Assembly: GCF_963526985.1 (NCBI RefSeq)
Contig: NZ_CAURPW010000002.1
Coordinates: 124,001 to 188,000 of the forward strand
Source: an uncultured Campylobacter sp.
GTDB taxonomy: Bacteria > Campylobacterota > Campylobacteria > Campylobacterales > Campylobacteraceae
Length of the DNA stretch: 64,000 nt
Direction: 5' to 3'
Position numbers and translations under genes: made by a program. The notes below the pieces were generated by a model. That model worked only from the letters and a program-made list of their open reading frames with translations, had not been told where the DNA came from and did not search any database. Positions 16,571-24,614 of the stretch are shown here, one piece after another. Position 1 is the first letter of the stretch; every line of letters starts with the position of its first letter.

Positions 16571-17485
16571 TTATAATCCATATTTAGTCCAGCCCCTATC
16601 GTGCCTTTGGCATTCGTCAATTCGCCACTCGCCATCTTTTCTGATGATAAGAAAGCGAAACTGATCATCACGATTATTTTGGGTATAGAGGTATATCTTA
16701 TTCTTAGTTACCAATTCACTATCAATGATTTGATGTGCTCTATAAGTACCTCCTTCATTTAGTGAAAAATAAATTCCTTCAGGACGATAGCCCGCCCTGC
16801 GCTTGTCGGTACAATACTTTTGGAAGAGGGCTTTGCATTTTTCCTCTACCAAAAGCTCACCCTCTTCTGTATCATCATTCTTGGCAGCAAAAGCCTCCCA
16901 CTCAGTCATTGCCGCAAAGAAATCCAAAAGCAGTTGCTTTACGATGGGCAAATCATCGGTAGGGGTTGCCGCTGGTTTCTTCTTGCCTGCCGTACGTTGC
17001 GCCTGCTCAAAGGCTTTTATCTGCTCGGCAGTGAAAGGTTTATCAAGGTAGAAACTCACCTTGTTGTAGTGTGCTACTGCCATTAGCCCCTCAAAAGTAA
17101 CCCGCGTTCTCTTTAGTGAAAGAGACTTCAGGCGTGGTACTTGCAAGACGATTTTTAGTGTCTCATCAGTTACGGGACAACCGTCCAGCGAGATATGGTC
17201 AATAGGTTTGTCGGCAAAGTACTTAAAGCCTTCGCCTGTAACTTGCTTATTATCCTCTAAGATAAGGAGTTTTAGTTTGGGTAAAGTCGCCAAGTACTGG
17301 AGCGCCTCATCGGTAATCGCGGTATTGATAAAGCCCATATTGACCAACGACTTTACTTGCACGATCTGTGCGAACATCTCGTCGGTCAGGGCGACATCCT
17401 TGTAATGATGTCCCTTGCAAAAGCGCTCCTCGGTTACTTCCTTGAGCGCAGCTTCTAAGGTAATAGGGCGATTATAAGCTACCAT
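16571..17485 (-). CDS. Leucine-rich-repeat protein with NTF2-like C-terminal domain
   Basis: A 304-residue protein. Residues about 30-150 form short leucine-rich repeats (TDEALQYLATLPKLKLLIL, then VTDETLKIVLQVPRLKSLSL). A linker rich in Lys, Ala and Pro leads to a C-terminal domain of about 120 residues that ends FRFLIIRKDGEWRIDECQRH. That end resembles NTF2-fold immunity domains. I infer an immunity or binding protein, possibly acquired from oral Bacteroidota. The codon pattern differs from its neighbours. The ribosome-binding site is AAAGGAAAG. Confidence 0.6.
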   Translation of the reverse strand: MVAYNRPITLEAALKEVTEERFCKGHHYKDVALTDEMFAQIVQVKSLVNMGFINTAITDEALQYLATLPKLKLLILEDNKQVTGEGFKYFADKPIDHISLDGCPVTDETLKIVLQVPRLKSLSLKRTRVTFEGLMAVAHYNKVSFYLDKPFTAEQIKAFEQAQRTAGKKKPAATPTDDLPIVKQLLLDFFAAMTEWEAFAAKNDDTEEGELLVEEKCKALFQKYCTDKRRAGYRPEGIYFSLNEGGTYRAHQIIDSELVTKNKIYLYTQNNRDDQFRFLIIRKDGEWRIDECQRHDRGWTKYGL

Positions 17486-17674
17486 AACTTTCCTTTAATT
17501 TAATTCATCCCACAGCGGCTTGTTTACTCTGTGCGGCGACTTTGTCTGGCTTAGCGTAAATTTTACCGACAAATCGAAAAATTTAATACCGCTTCTACCG
17601 TCGGCTTATAAAAAATCAGCCTAAATTTTAATCAAAATCTGCTTAAATTTGCCGTATCGGTGCTAAGGCTTAAG

Positions 17675-18121
17675 CTAATGCTGTTTTTGCGTAAAAAAAT
17701 CGTCCAAAAATCGCTCAAAACTATCCCACCGTTTTAAATTTGCAATATCGCTAAAATCGTCTAAACTATCTACTTCGTTCATATCTATTTCAAACACTCT
17801 ATCGCTGTTTATATCGTAGACGCGAACTATCCCGAAAGCATCGTCGCTAAGGGCTATATACCTTTGAGGTAGCAAAAAATGCTCGCGAAAATATTCCGTC
17901 ATTTCTATGATATTAGGGCTAAGGATGTCCGTGATTTCCAGTATCTCTACATCCTGAAAAATCGGGTCAAAAGGCCCGGTATAAGTAAGATATAACTGCG
18001 CGAAGCAACTTTGTTTATTTATATTTAGCTTGCTTAAAATTTCCGCAACCTCATCCGTATTTTGTCTAAACGGATTTGGAGCCAGCTTTTCTATTTTGTT
18101 TTTGATATTTTCTTTTAGCAT
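17675..18121 (-). CDS. SUKH (SMI1/KNR4) family protein, probable toxin immunity protein
   Basis: A 148-residue protein with SUKH features. An aromatic strand FAQLYLTYTGPFDPIF is followed by LLPQRYIALSDDAFGIVRVYD, where SUKH proteins place the fish-and-turn core. An acidic strand VFEIDMNEVDS and a final WDSFERFLDDFF complete it. SUKH proteins commonly neutralise contact-dependent nuclease toxins. No cognate toxin gene lies next to it, so it may be an orphan. This gene looks native in base composition compared with 15686-17485. Confidence 0.7.
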   Translation of the reverse strand: MLKENIKNKIEKLAPNPFRQNTDEVAEILSKLNINKQSCFAQLYLTYTGPFDPIFQDVEILEITDILSPNIIEMTEYFREHFLLPQRYIALSDDAFGIVRVYDINSDRVFEIDMNEVDSLDDFSDIANLKRWDSFERFLDDFFTQKQH

Positions 18122-18269
18122 ATGAGTTTCCCCTTTTTATCTTAGCGCAGCTATTTACGTGGGTTCATGTAAACTAAATTTAAAAGATAAATTTTACCGC
18201 TATTTGTAAATTTAAGCCGGATAAAGTAAAGCGGCGTAGCTAATTGCCCGCCGCAAAAACGATCAAATT

Positions 18270-19808
18270 TTAGTGTAAAAAGTGGCGCACGCCGGTAAAA
18301 TACATCGCCATGCCGTGCTCGTTTGCCGCCTGCACGACCTCATCGTCGCGGATGCTGCCGCCCGGCTGTATCACGGCTTTTACGCCCGCCTCGCTTGCGA
18401 TATCGATACTATCGCGAAACGGGAAAAATGCCTCGCTAGCAAGCGCGCAACCGCGTAAATCAAGCCCCATATCGCGCGCCTTAGCCACGGCCGCACGCGC
18501 GGCGTCCACGCGGCTAGTCATACCCATGCCGATAGCGACCACGGCGCTGTTTTTCACGTAGACGACGCAGTTGCTTTTCGTAAGCGCCGCGACCTTCCAC
18601 GCGATCTCGAGGTCTTTTAACTCGGCCTCGCTGGCTGCGCGCTCGGTTTGTAGTTTCATATTTTCTAGCTCGCTAGCTTTCACCTCGTCGCTTTGCTGAT
18701 AAACAAAGCCGCCGTCAACGTGCTTGAAGTCGTATTTGTCGTTTGCTCGCTGTAAAAATTTATTGCCCTGAGTGAAAATTTTGATGCGTTTTTTTGCTTC
18801 AAATACCGCAAGCGCGTCCTCGTCCACGTTTGCGGCGATGATGACCTCGACGTAAATTTCGTTGATTTTTTCTGCCAAAGCGCGGTCTAGCGTGCCGTTT
18901 ATCGCCACGACGCCGCCGTATGCGCTGACGGGATCGCATTTTAGCGCTTCGACGTAGCTTTCTAGCAGATTTGATTTTACGGCAAAACCGCAAGCGTTAG
19001 CGTGCTTGACGATGGCGACCGCAGGAGCGGCGTCAAAGCTGCTTGCCAGTGCCAAAGCGGCGTTTATATCTGTGATGTTGTTAAAGCTAGCTTCGCCTTT
19101 TAGCGCGGTGAAGTTGTTGCTAAAAAAATAATCAAACTCGTATAGCGCGCCCTTTTGGTGCGGGTTTTCGCCGTAACGCGCATCAAAAACCTTGCTGCCG
19201 GCGATAAATTTCATCTCGCCAAAGCCGTCGTTAAAGCGCTCGTTCATGTAGTTTGCGATCATCGAGTCGTATGCCGCGGTGTGCTCGTAGGCTTTTATCA
19301 TCAAATTTCGCCTAAAAATAGCCTTCTCGTTCTCGTCTGCGCCCTCTATGACGCGTAAAACCTCGTCATAATCAAGAGGACTCGTGACGATATAAACGCT
19401 AGCGAAGTTTTTAGCCGCCGATCGTACCATCGCAGGGCCGCCGATGTCGATGTTTTCGATGATCTCGTCAAAATCATCTGTGCGGATGGTGGTTTGTTTA
19501 AACGGATATAAATTTACGCAGACTAGATCGATGCCGCCGATGCCGTGCTGCGCGGCTTGGCTTAAGTGGTTTGCGTCGTTTCGCTTGTGCAATATCCCGC
19601 CGTGAATTTTTGGATGCAGGGTTTTCACGCGCCCTTCAAACATCTCGGGCGAGCCCGTGTATTCGCTCACTTCGACCGCCTTTACGCCCTGCTCTTTTAG
19701 CAGTTTGTGCGTGCCGCCCGTACTTAATATCTCAAAACCGAGTCGCTCGAGTCCTTTTGCAAACTCTACGATGCCTTCTTTGTCGCTGACGCTGATTAAT
19801 GCTCTCAT
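18270..19808 (-). CDS. purH: Bifunctional AICAR formyltransferase/IMP cyclohydrolase
   Basis: A 512-residue enzyme that catalyses the last two steps of IMP synthesis. The N-terminal IMP cyclohydrolase part begins ALISVSDKEGIVEFA and contains LSTGGTHKLL and GRVKTLHPKIHGGIL. The formyltransferase part has RYGENPHQKGALYE, IVKHANACGFAV and the ending DDEVVQAANEHGMAMYFTG. Length is normal. It lies on the same strand as purL (24615-26804), although four unrelated genes separate them. Two structured elements lie in its upstream region. Confidence 0.97.
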   Translation of the reverse strand: MRALISVSDKEGIVEFAKGLERLGFEILSTGGTHKLLKEQGVKAVEVSEYTGSPEMFEGRVKTLHPKIHGGILHKRNDANHLSQAAQHGIGGIDLVCVNLYPFKQTTIRTDDFDEIIENIDIGGPAMVRSAAKNFASVYIVTSPLDYDEVLRVIEGADENEKAIFRRNLMIKAYEHTAAYDSMIANYMNERFNDGFGEMKFIAGSKVFDARYGENPHQKGALYEFDYFFSNNFTALKGEASFNNITDINAALALASSFDAAPAVAIVKHANACGFAVKSNLLESYVEALKCDPVSAYGGVVAINGTLDRALAEKINEIYVEVIIAANVDEDALAVFEAKKRIKIFTQGNKFLQRANDKYDFKHVDGGFVYQQSDEVKASELENMKLQTERAASEAELKDLEIAWKVAALTKSNCVVYVKNSAVVAIGMGMTSRVDAARAAVAKARDMGLDLRGCALASEAFFPFRDSIDIASEAGVKAVIQPGGSIRDDEVVQAANEHGMAMYFTGVRHFLH

Positions 19809-19836
19809 TTATATTCCTTTCTTTTGCCGGCTTGTC

Positions 19837-19938
19837 TCTTGCGCGCCTTTAAATGAGCTAGAAATTTTCTCCCTCGATGAACTACGTGTTCTATCTTCGG
19901 TCGGAAATTTCGTCGCAACATTTAAATTCGTCGCAAGA
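19837..19938 (-). repeat. Family B structured element, copy 3 (inverted)
   Basis: On the plus strand: outer stem TCTTGCG (19837-19843)/CGCAAGA (19932-19938); internal loop CGCC/TTCGT; 8-bp stem TTTAAATG (19848-19855)/CATTTAAA (19919-19926); AAATTT-containing middle stem; tip GAT GAAC, loop TACGT, GTTC, bulged T, ATC (19876-19895). It has the same architecture as copies at 20296 and 38822, in reverse orientation. It lies just upstream of purH. Confidence 0.75.
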
Positions 19939-20022
19939 TACCGCGCCGAAATTTGGCTGAATTTTACAGAAATTTGACTAAATTTTAAAAACCTAAAGGC
20001 GAAATATTTTTGATTTAGACGC

Positions 20023-20089
20023 GGCAGTTTTCAATTTTACGACGGAAGTTACCGAGCTAGTAATGACCGAGTAAAATTTAAAACCTGCC
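20023..20089 (+). repeat. Family A structured element, copy 1
   Basis: Stem of about 17 bp: GGCAGTTTT and AATTTTAC (20023-20040) pair with GTAAAATT and AAAAC-TGCC (20071-20089), with one mismatch and one bulged C. It encloses a 30-base apical segment (20041-20070) that begins GACGGAAGTTACC and ends GTAATGACCGA. The 5' flank from 20000 (AAGGCGAAATATTTTTG) is also shared with copy 2 at 58191. Confidence 0.75.
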
Positions 20090-20295
20090 TCGCATCCTCG
20101 TAGCGAAGTCTCGTTACGAACGCGAAGCGTGAAGTAAAGCGAAAAATAATGCGCCCAGTTATTGCCGGTTTGTTTTTTGGGTGCTTTTTTGATACTTTGC
20201 AAAATCCATCTCGTCCGCTCACGGCTACGAGCGTAGCGAAGTAGAAAATACCGCACCGAAATTTGATTAAATTTTAAGAACCCAAAAGCGTAGAA

Positions 20296-20398
20296 TTTTG
20301 AGATGGATTTAAATGTTGTGCAGAAAATTTTGGGCAAGGCTAGACAGATAGTCTGCCGCAGTCCCAAAATTTTCAAACTCATTTAAAGACGCTCAAAA
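20296..20398 (+). repeat. Family B structured element, copy 1
   Basis: Outer stem TTTTGAG (20296-20302)/CTCAAAA (20392-20398); internal loop ATGGA/GACG; 8-bp stem TTTAAATG (20308-20315)/CATTTAAA (20380-20387); perfect 12-bp middle stem GAAAATTTTGGG (20323-20334)/CCCAAAATTTTC (20363-20374); tip GGC, bulged T, AGAC, loop AGATA, GTCTGCC (20338-20357). It ends 2 bases before the stop codon of the djlA-like gene. Confidence 0.8.
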
Positions 20399-20400
20399 GG

Positions 20401-21153
20401 CTAGCTTTTTTGTTTTATGGTTTCATACGCCTCATTTATCTCTTGTAGCTTACGAGTACTCTTTTCTATCATCTCCTCGCTCTCGCCGCGCCCCATCAAA
20501 ATATCGGGATGATATTTTTTCACGAGTTCTCGGTAGCGCTTTTTTACCTCGTCAAACGGTGCACCCTCTTTTAGTCCAAGCACGTCGTAAGGGCTTTTAG
20601 CACGTTTTACGTACGGATCGCTCCGGCCTCCCCTATCTTGCCGCCTTTGCCCGTAAAAATCGTCAAATCTCTTTAAAATCGACCAAAAATCGATCTCGTT
20701 AAGTCCAAATCCCAAAGCGATCTGCTCGATGACATTGTGCTCGCTTTTACTAAATTCGCCGTCTATATAGGCCAAATTTAGTAAAAAAGATAGCTTCGCG
20801 GCCGCGGCGTCTTGGCTAAGGCGGAAGCGATCTTTGTACTGTCGCGCGATAAAATAAGCATTATGCACCGTCTCTTTTTCGCGGTTATAGATCTGCTTTA
20901 GCTCCGCCCTCATCGCTGCGTCGTTACCGAGCCGTAGCGTGATATCATCTAGCGTCTCGCTGATGAGGCGAGCCTCTAGCTCGTTTACCCTGCCGTCGCT
21001 TTTGGCGACTTTGGCGAGCAGACTAACTAAAAATTTAGCCTCTTCAAACATCGCCTTTTTTTGCGAGCCGCCTAAATTTACGGGATTTTGACTAAAATTT
21101 GAAACCAGATAATAAATCCCGTAAAATATCAAAAACCAAAAAATGAAACTCAA
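20401..21153 (-). CDS. DjlA-like membrane co-chaperone (TerB + J domain)
   Basis: A 250-residue protein: an N-terminal membrane anchor (FIFWFLIFYGIYYLVS), a TerB-like helical domain (residues about 35-150, KVAKSDGRVNELEARLI) and a C-terminal J domain. The J domain starts SPYDVLGLKEGAPFDEVKK and has the KYHPDIL (HPD) motif that stimulates DnaK. This order is that of DjlA. It starts 4 bases after the Clp-fold protease gene, so the two are probably co-expressed. Confidence 0.85.
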   Translation of the reverse strand: MSFIFWFLIFYGIYYLVSNFSQNPVNLGGSQKKAMFEEAKFLVSLLAKVAKSDGRVNELEARLISETLDDITLRLGNDAAMRAELKQIYNREKETVHNAYFIARQYKDRFRLSQDAAAAKLSFLLNLAYIDGEFSKSEHNVIEQIALGFGLNEIDFWSILKRFDDFYGQRRQDRGGRSDPYVKRAKSPYDVLGLKEGAPFDEVKKRYRELVKKYHPDILMGRGESEEMIEKSTRKLQEINEAYETIKQKS

Positions 21154-21157
21154 AATA

Positions 21158-22216
21158 TCACCATAAATGATAAATCGTATTTTTGAGTTTGCCGCCTACT
21201 AGCTCGTTCTTGCGCCACGAGCTCTCGTCGTTCATCACGTTCCAGCGACGCTCGTCGGGGCGATAAAACCAGTCTTTGTCGATCTGATAATAAATCTGCT
21301 TGCCGTTTGCCTCGATGATGTTTGCGATGTTGTTGTCGTGGTAACTGTTCTCGTCGTAGTCGGTAAAGGCGCGCTGTCCCATCTCTGAGTAAAGAAGCGT
21401 AAGCTCTTGCAGCATCTCGTTTAGCTCGTTGTCCATCTTTTGCACGTGCAGTCCGATCTCCTCGGCCTCGCGGAAAAGTATCGGATAATCATGCGCCGGA
21501 TAGTCGCTGTTTAGGCGCTCGGAGATATTTTGGATCTTTGCCTCGTCGTTCATGTGATAGCGCAAAAGCTCGCAGCAAATCTTTAGCGAGAGCGAGCTAG
21601 CGCGGTCTACTGCGCCGAAAACCAGCGGATGGATGTAGTTGTATAGCGATTTATACGGGTTTTCGTCGTTGTCTTTTTCGTGCATTTTCCATAGCTTTAT
21701 GACGCGGTTTAGCTCGTCCATCGACACGCTAACGCGCTCGTTGCCGTTATCTATCGGGCTCATCGCGTGCTTTAGCGAAGTATCGACGGCCGTTAGATAC
21801 GCTAGCGGCCCCATCACTATCTCGTTTGCGCCAAGCGCCATCATCGTCGCGGCCGACGCGCAGTTAGCGGGGATAAGCGCGGTGATGTTTTTGCAGTAGT
21901 TTCTAAGAGTGCTGATGATACGAAGCGCCGCGATACCGCTGCCGCCGTCGCTTTTGATAAACAAAAACGCGTTTTCTATCTTTTTGCCCTTTAAAATTTC
22001 ATACATCGCGCTCGCGTCGTTGCCGCAGACGCTGCCCGCGTTTGAGTTGTAGTATGTGATGAGCGTGCCGCCCAGTTTGGCCTCGACTTCTTTTAATACC
22101 TGCTGCGTCTCGCTAAATAGCACCGGCGGCTTAGCTACGCTTTTTTGATCCATTCCTCTGCCCTCCTTTTGCGGCTGCTCGTCCTCTTTGTTGTTTAAAA
22201 AGTCTTTCCAAGACAT
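21158..22216 (-). CDS. Clp-fold serine protease of the SDH (SppA-related) family
   Basis: A 352-residue protein. The core FLFIKSDGGSGIAALRIIS followed by ALIPANCASAATMMALGANEIVMG fits the ClpP/crotonase fold, with the nucleophile Ser in NCASAAT. A later TAVDTSLKH could supply Asp and His. No signal peptide is seen: a polar N-terminal segment precedes the domain, so it probably acts in the cytoplasm. The C-terminal 60 residues (WFYRPDERRWNVMNDESS) are less conserved. It is coupled to the djlA-like gene. The substrate is unknown. Confidence 0.75.
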   Translation of the reverse strand: MSWKDFLNNKEDEQPQKEGRGMDQKSVAKPPVLFSETQQVLKEVEAKLGGTLITYYNSNAGSVCGNDASAMYEILKGKKIENAFLFIKSDGGSGIAALRIISTLRNYCKNITALIPANCASAATMMALGANEIVMGPLAYLTAVDTSLKHAMSPIDNGNERVSVSMDELNRVIKLWKMHEKDNDENPYKSLYNYIHPLVFGAVDRASSLSLKICCELLRYHMNDEAKIQNISERLNSDYPAHDYPILFREAEEIGLHVQKMDNELNEMLQELTLLYSEMGQRAFTDYDENSYHDNNIANIIEANGKQIYYQIDKDWFYRPDERRWNVMNDESSWRKNELVGGKLKNTIYHLW

Positions 22217-22432
22217 CTACTTTTCCTTTCGTTGATTTATAAATTCGTTTGCGCCTAAAGCCGTTTTGTTTTTCGTCTCCTTTTTTGATTATTCGGCTTT
22301 GAGCCGTCTAAATTTAGCTTGCTAAATTTGATTAAAAGCGTTAGGCTAGCTCCAATTTTAGCCTTTTTAAACTTATTAAATTTTAAGTTCGGCTCAAAAA
22401 CGTTAAAACGGCTTAAATTTTAGTCTTTAAGC

Positions 22433-23554
22433 TTACGAAATCGGCTTTAAATCTGCATAAACGCCAATCTCTGCCGCGTCCGCTTCAAAATAGCGATCCG
22501 GCTTGCCTAGCTCGTAGCGCGTAAATATCAATTTGTCCTCAAAGCAGTCTAAACCGCAAATTTGCGACGTTATCTCCCCTGCGCCGTCAATTTTAGGCTC
22601 AAAGCCCGCCAGCGCGATCTCGGCGATAAACTCAAATTTGCTGGCGTCAAAAAGATAGTGGCGAAAATATCCGTCGTCGCGCACGAGCCAAATTCGGTCG
22701 CTAAGCGGCGCGATACCGCCTAGCATAAATCCGCGAACCTCGCCGTCTAGCGCGATCTCGTCAGGAAAGCTAAATCTGCGTAGCGGCTCTAGCTGCGGGT
22801 AGCTTGGCATGACGATCTCCTGCTTGTATAAATTTAGCAGCACCGCTTCGCGCGAGAAGTTATTTTTTAAATCGCGCGAGTGCTTATCTATTTGGCTTTC
22901 GGGCTCTTTTGCGTTGCCGCCCAAAAAGCTTTTTTGCCTGCGCGTTTGCTCGTTTTGGCATTTGCATTTTGACGTGCCTTCTAGCTCTTTGCCAAATTTA
23001 TCATCAGGCGCGTAGTTTCCTTCGCATTCGCCGTTTTTGCCGGCCGTAACAAACAAAAAACTAAAATCGTCCTCAAGCTCGGCGGTTAAATTTAATCCAC
23101 TCCCCTTTGCCTGCAACAAAAACGACCTAGAGCCGTCCTGCCCCGCGCCAAGACCTACGGCCATACCGCCCGTTTGCGGTAGCTCGTCCATCCAGACGCC
23201 TGAATTTTCAAGCTCATCAGGTAGCGCTAAATTTGCCCTTAGCTCGCCGCCGTAGCCGTAAATCAAAATCGAAATTTGCTTCTTGCTATCTCGCCTGGCT
23301 AACCAAATTTGAGCCGCGCGAGGTTCAAATTTAGCATAGATTATCGGCTCATTTAGGCTAAATTTTAGCTTGCGATCAAAGCCGTAGAGTTTAAAACCGG
23401 GTTCCTCGTCCTCGTATTCGTCGCCCCAGACTGTGACTAGCTTTGCTAGCGCACCTACGCTAAAGCAAAATTTACTCGCGCCAAAATCGGCAGCATTTAT
23501 ACCGCCGTATCTGGGATCGCCGTCAAGCTCGGTAAAATCGCTAATTACTATCAC
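22433..23554 (-). CDS. Unknown protein, paralogue of the 23655-24614 product
   Basis: A 373-residue soluble protein without recognised domains. The C-terminal part GIAPLSDRIWLV, YFRHYLFDASKFEFIAEIAL matches GIIPLSRSFWLV, YRHYVFDAQNLRFIDEAAI in the neighbouring gene, and both start MI-I--F-E---DPR. Alternating short hydrophobic strands suggest a beta-rich, perhaps propeller-like, fold. It carries an inserted charged region (about 190-245, KCKCQNEQTRRQKSF) absent from the neighbour. The function is unknown. Confidence 0.7.
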   Translation of the reverse strand: MIVISDFTELDGDPRYGGINAADFGASKFCFSVGALAKLVTVWGDEYEDEEPGFKLYGFDRKLKFSLNEPIIYAKFEPRAAQIWLARRDSKKQISILIYGYGGELRANLALPDELENSGVWMDELPQTGGMAVGLGAGQDGSRSFLLQAKGSGLNLTAELEDDFSFLFVTAGKNGECEGNYAPDDKFGKELEGTSKCKCQNEQTRRQKSFLGGNAKEPESQIDKHSRDLKNNFSREAVLLNLYKQEIVMPSYPQLEPLRRFSFPDEIALDGEVRGFMLGGIAPLSDRIWLVRDDGYFRHYLFDASKFEFIAEIALAGFEPKIDGAGEITSQICGLDCFEDKLIFTRYELGKPDRYFEADAAEIGVYADLKPIS

Positions 23555-23654
23555 GCTCCGCCTTAAATTTAGTAAAATTAGCCGCTAAAATCGCGCGGCG
23601 CGGCTTAAGCTATATGCCATGCGCTAATAGCCGGACGCCTCGCAAACGCTAAGT

Positions 23655-24614
23655 TTATCCCTTGTCTCCAAGTTCTACGGCGGCTAAAATTTGCGCTACG
23701 ACGTCCGCAAAATCAGCCGTAAAATAGCGCCTTATTATCTGCGTTTCTTTGTTTTTTTTCGTAACGTTTTTTATGATTTTGTCCCAAAACGCAGCGATTT
23801 TATCCTCTACTAGCTTTAGCGCGGTTATCTCGCTGCGCACGTAACCCCACTCCTGCGCATAAGGCAAAAATCCCCCTATCGCAGCCTCGTCTATAAAACG
23901 CAAATTTTGGGCGTCAAATACGTAATGACGATAACCGCTCGCAAAACTGACGCTAGTTACCAGCCAGAAGCTCCGGCTAAGCGGGATAATGCCGTTTAGC
24001 AAAAACTCGCCGTCTAAATCCCGCGCAAGCTGCGTTTGGTCGAAATTTATCTCCCTTAGCCGCACTAAATCGGACGCGCGGGCGATGAAGGCGAGATTTT
24101 TTGAACTACTCATAAATAACACTTGCTCCCCGTCCAAGAGCGATAAAAAAACATTTTCGCCGTAAGGTAGCGCTTTTATCTTGCCGTTTTCAAGCCGCGC
24201 TAAAAATCCGCTAAAGCCGTCTGCGCCGCAATCAAACTCCACAGCGACAGCCGCTTCTAGCGGCTTTACCCAAACTAACGCATCCCCGGATCTAAGCGCG
24301 TCAAGCTCCTCTTTAGCGATCAAATTTCGCTCGTAGTCGTAAACCAAAAGCTCGCACGCAAGCTCGCTAGTTTTCTTAACCAGCCAAATTTGCGCGCATT
24401 CTGGCACAAAGGCAAAACGTAAGAAATCGCCTCCTATCTCCCAGATAAGCTCCTTTTTGACGTTAAACAGCTCAAATTTACAAGCCCCGATACAACCAAC
24501 CAAAGCCGCATTTTTATCGAAGTCTATTTTATCCGGACTTTTGCCGAATTTTTCGGCGCCTGGTATAAGGCGCGGATCAAAATTTATCTCTTTAAAGCCG
24601 TTTAAGATTATCAT
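23655..24614 (-). CDS. Unknown protein following purL, paralogue of the 22433-23554 product
   Basis: A 319-residue protein whose ATG directly follows the purL stop with no gap, so it is translated from the purL message. It shares end motifs and strand-rich character with the next gene. It contains ANAGRVD-free, Phe- and Asp-rich segments typical of neither enzymes nor membrane proteins I know. The coupling with purL may only reflect compact gene packing. The function is unknown. Confidence 0.7.
   Translation of the reverse strand: MIILNGFKEINFDPRLIPGAEKFGKSPDKIDFDKNAALVGCIGACKFELFNVKKELIWEIGGDFLRFAFVPECAQIWLVKKTSELACELLVYDYERNLIAKEELDALRSGDALVWVKPLEAAVAVEFDCGADGFSGFLARLENGKIKALPYGENVFLSLLDGEQVLFMSSSKNLAFIARASDLVRLREINFDQTQLARDLDGEFLLNGIIPLSRSFWLVTSVSFASGYRHYVFDAQNLRFIDEAAIGGFLPYAQEWGYVRSEITALKLVEDKIAAFWDKIIKNVTKKNKETQIIRRYFTADFADVVAQILAAVELGDKG

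Noticed and set aside
19993..20382. Open frame of 129 codons on the minus strand
   Set aside because: It runs through family A and B elements, has no ribosome-binding site or protein-like pattern, and is explained by the repeats.
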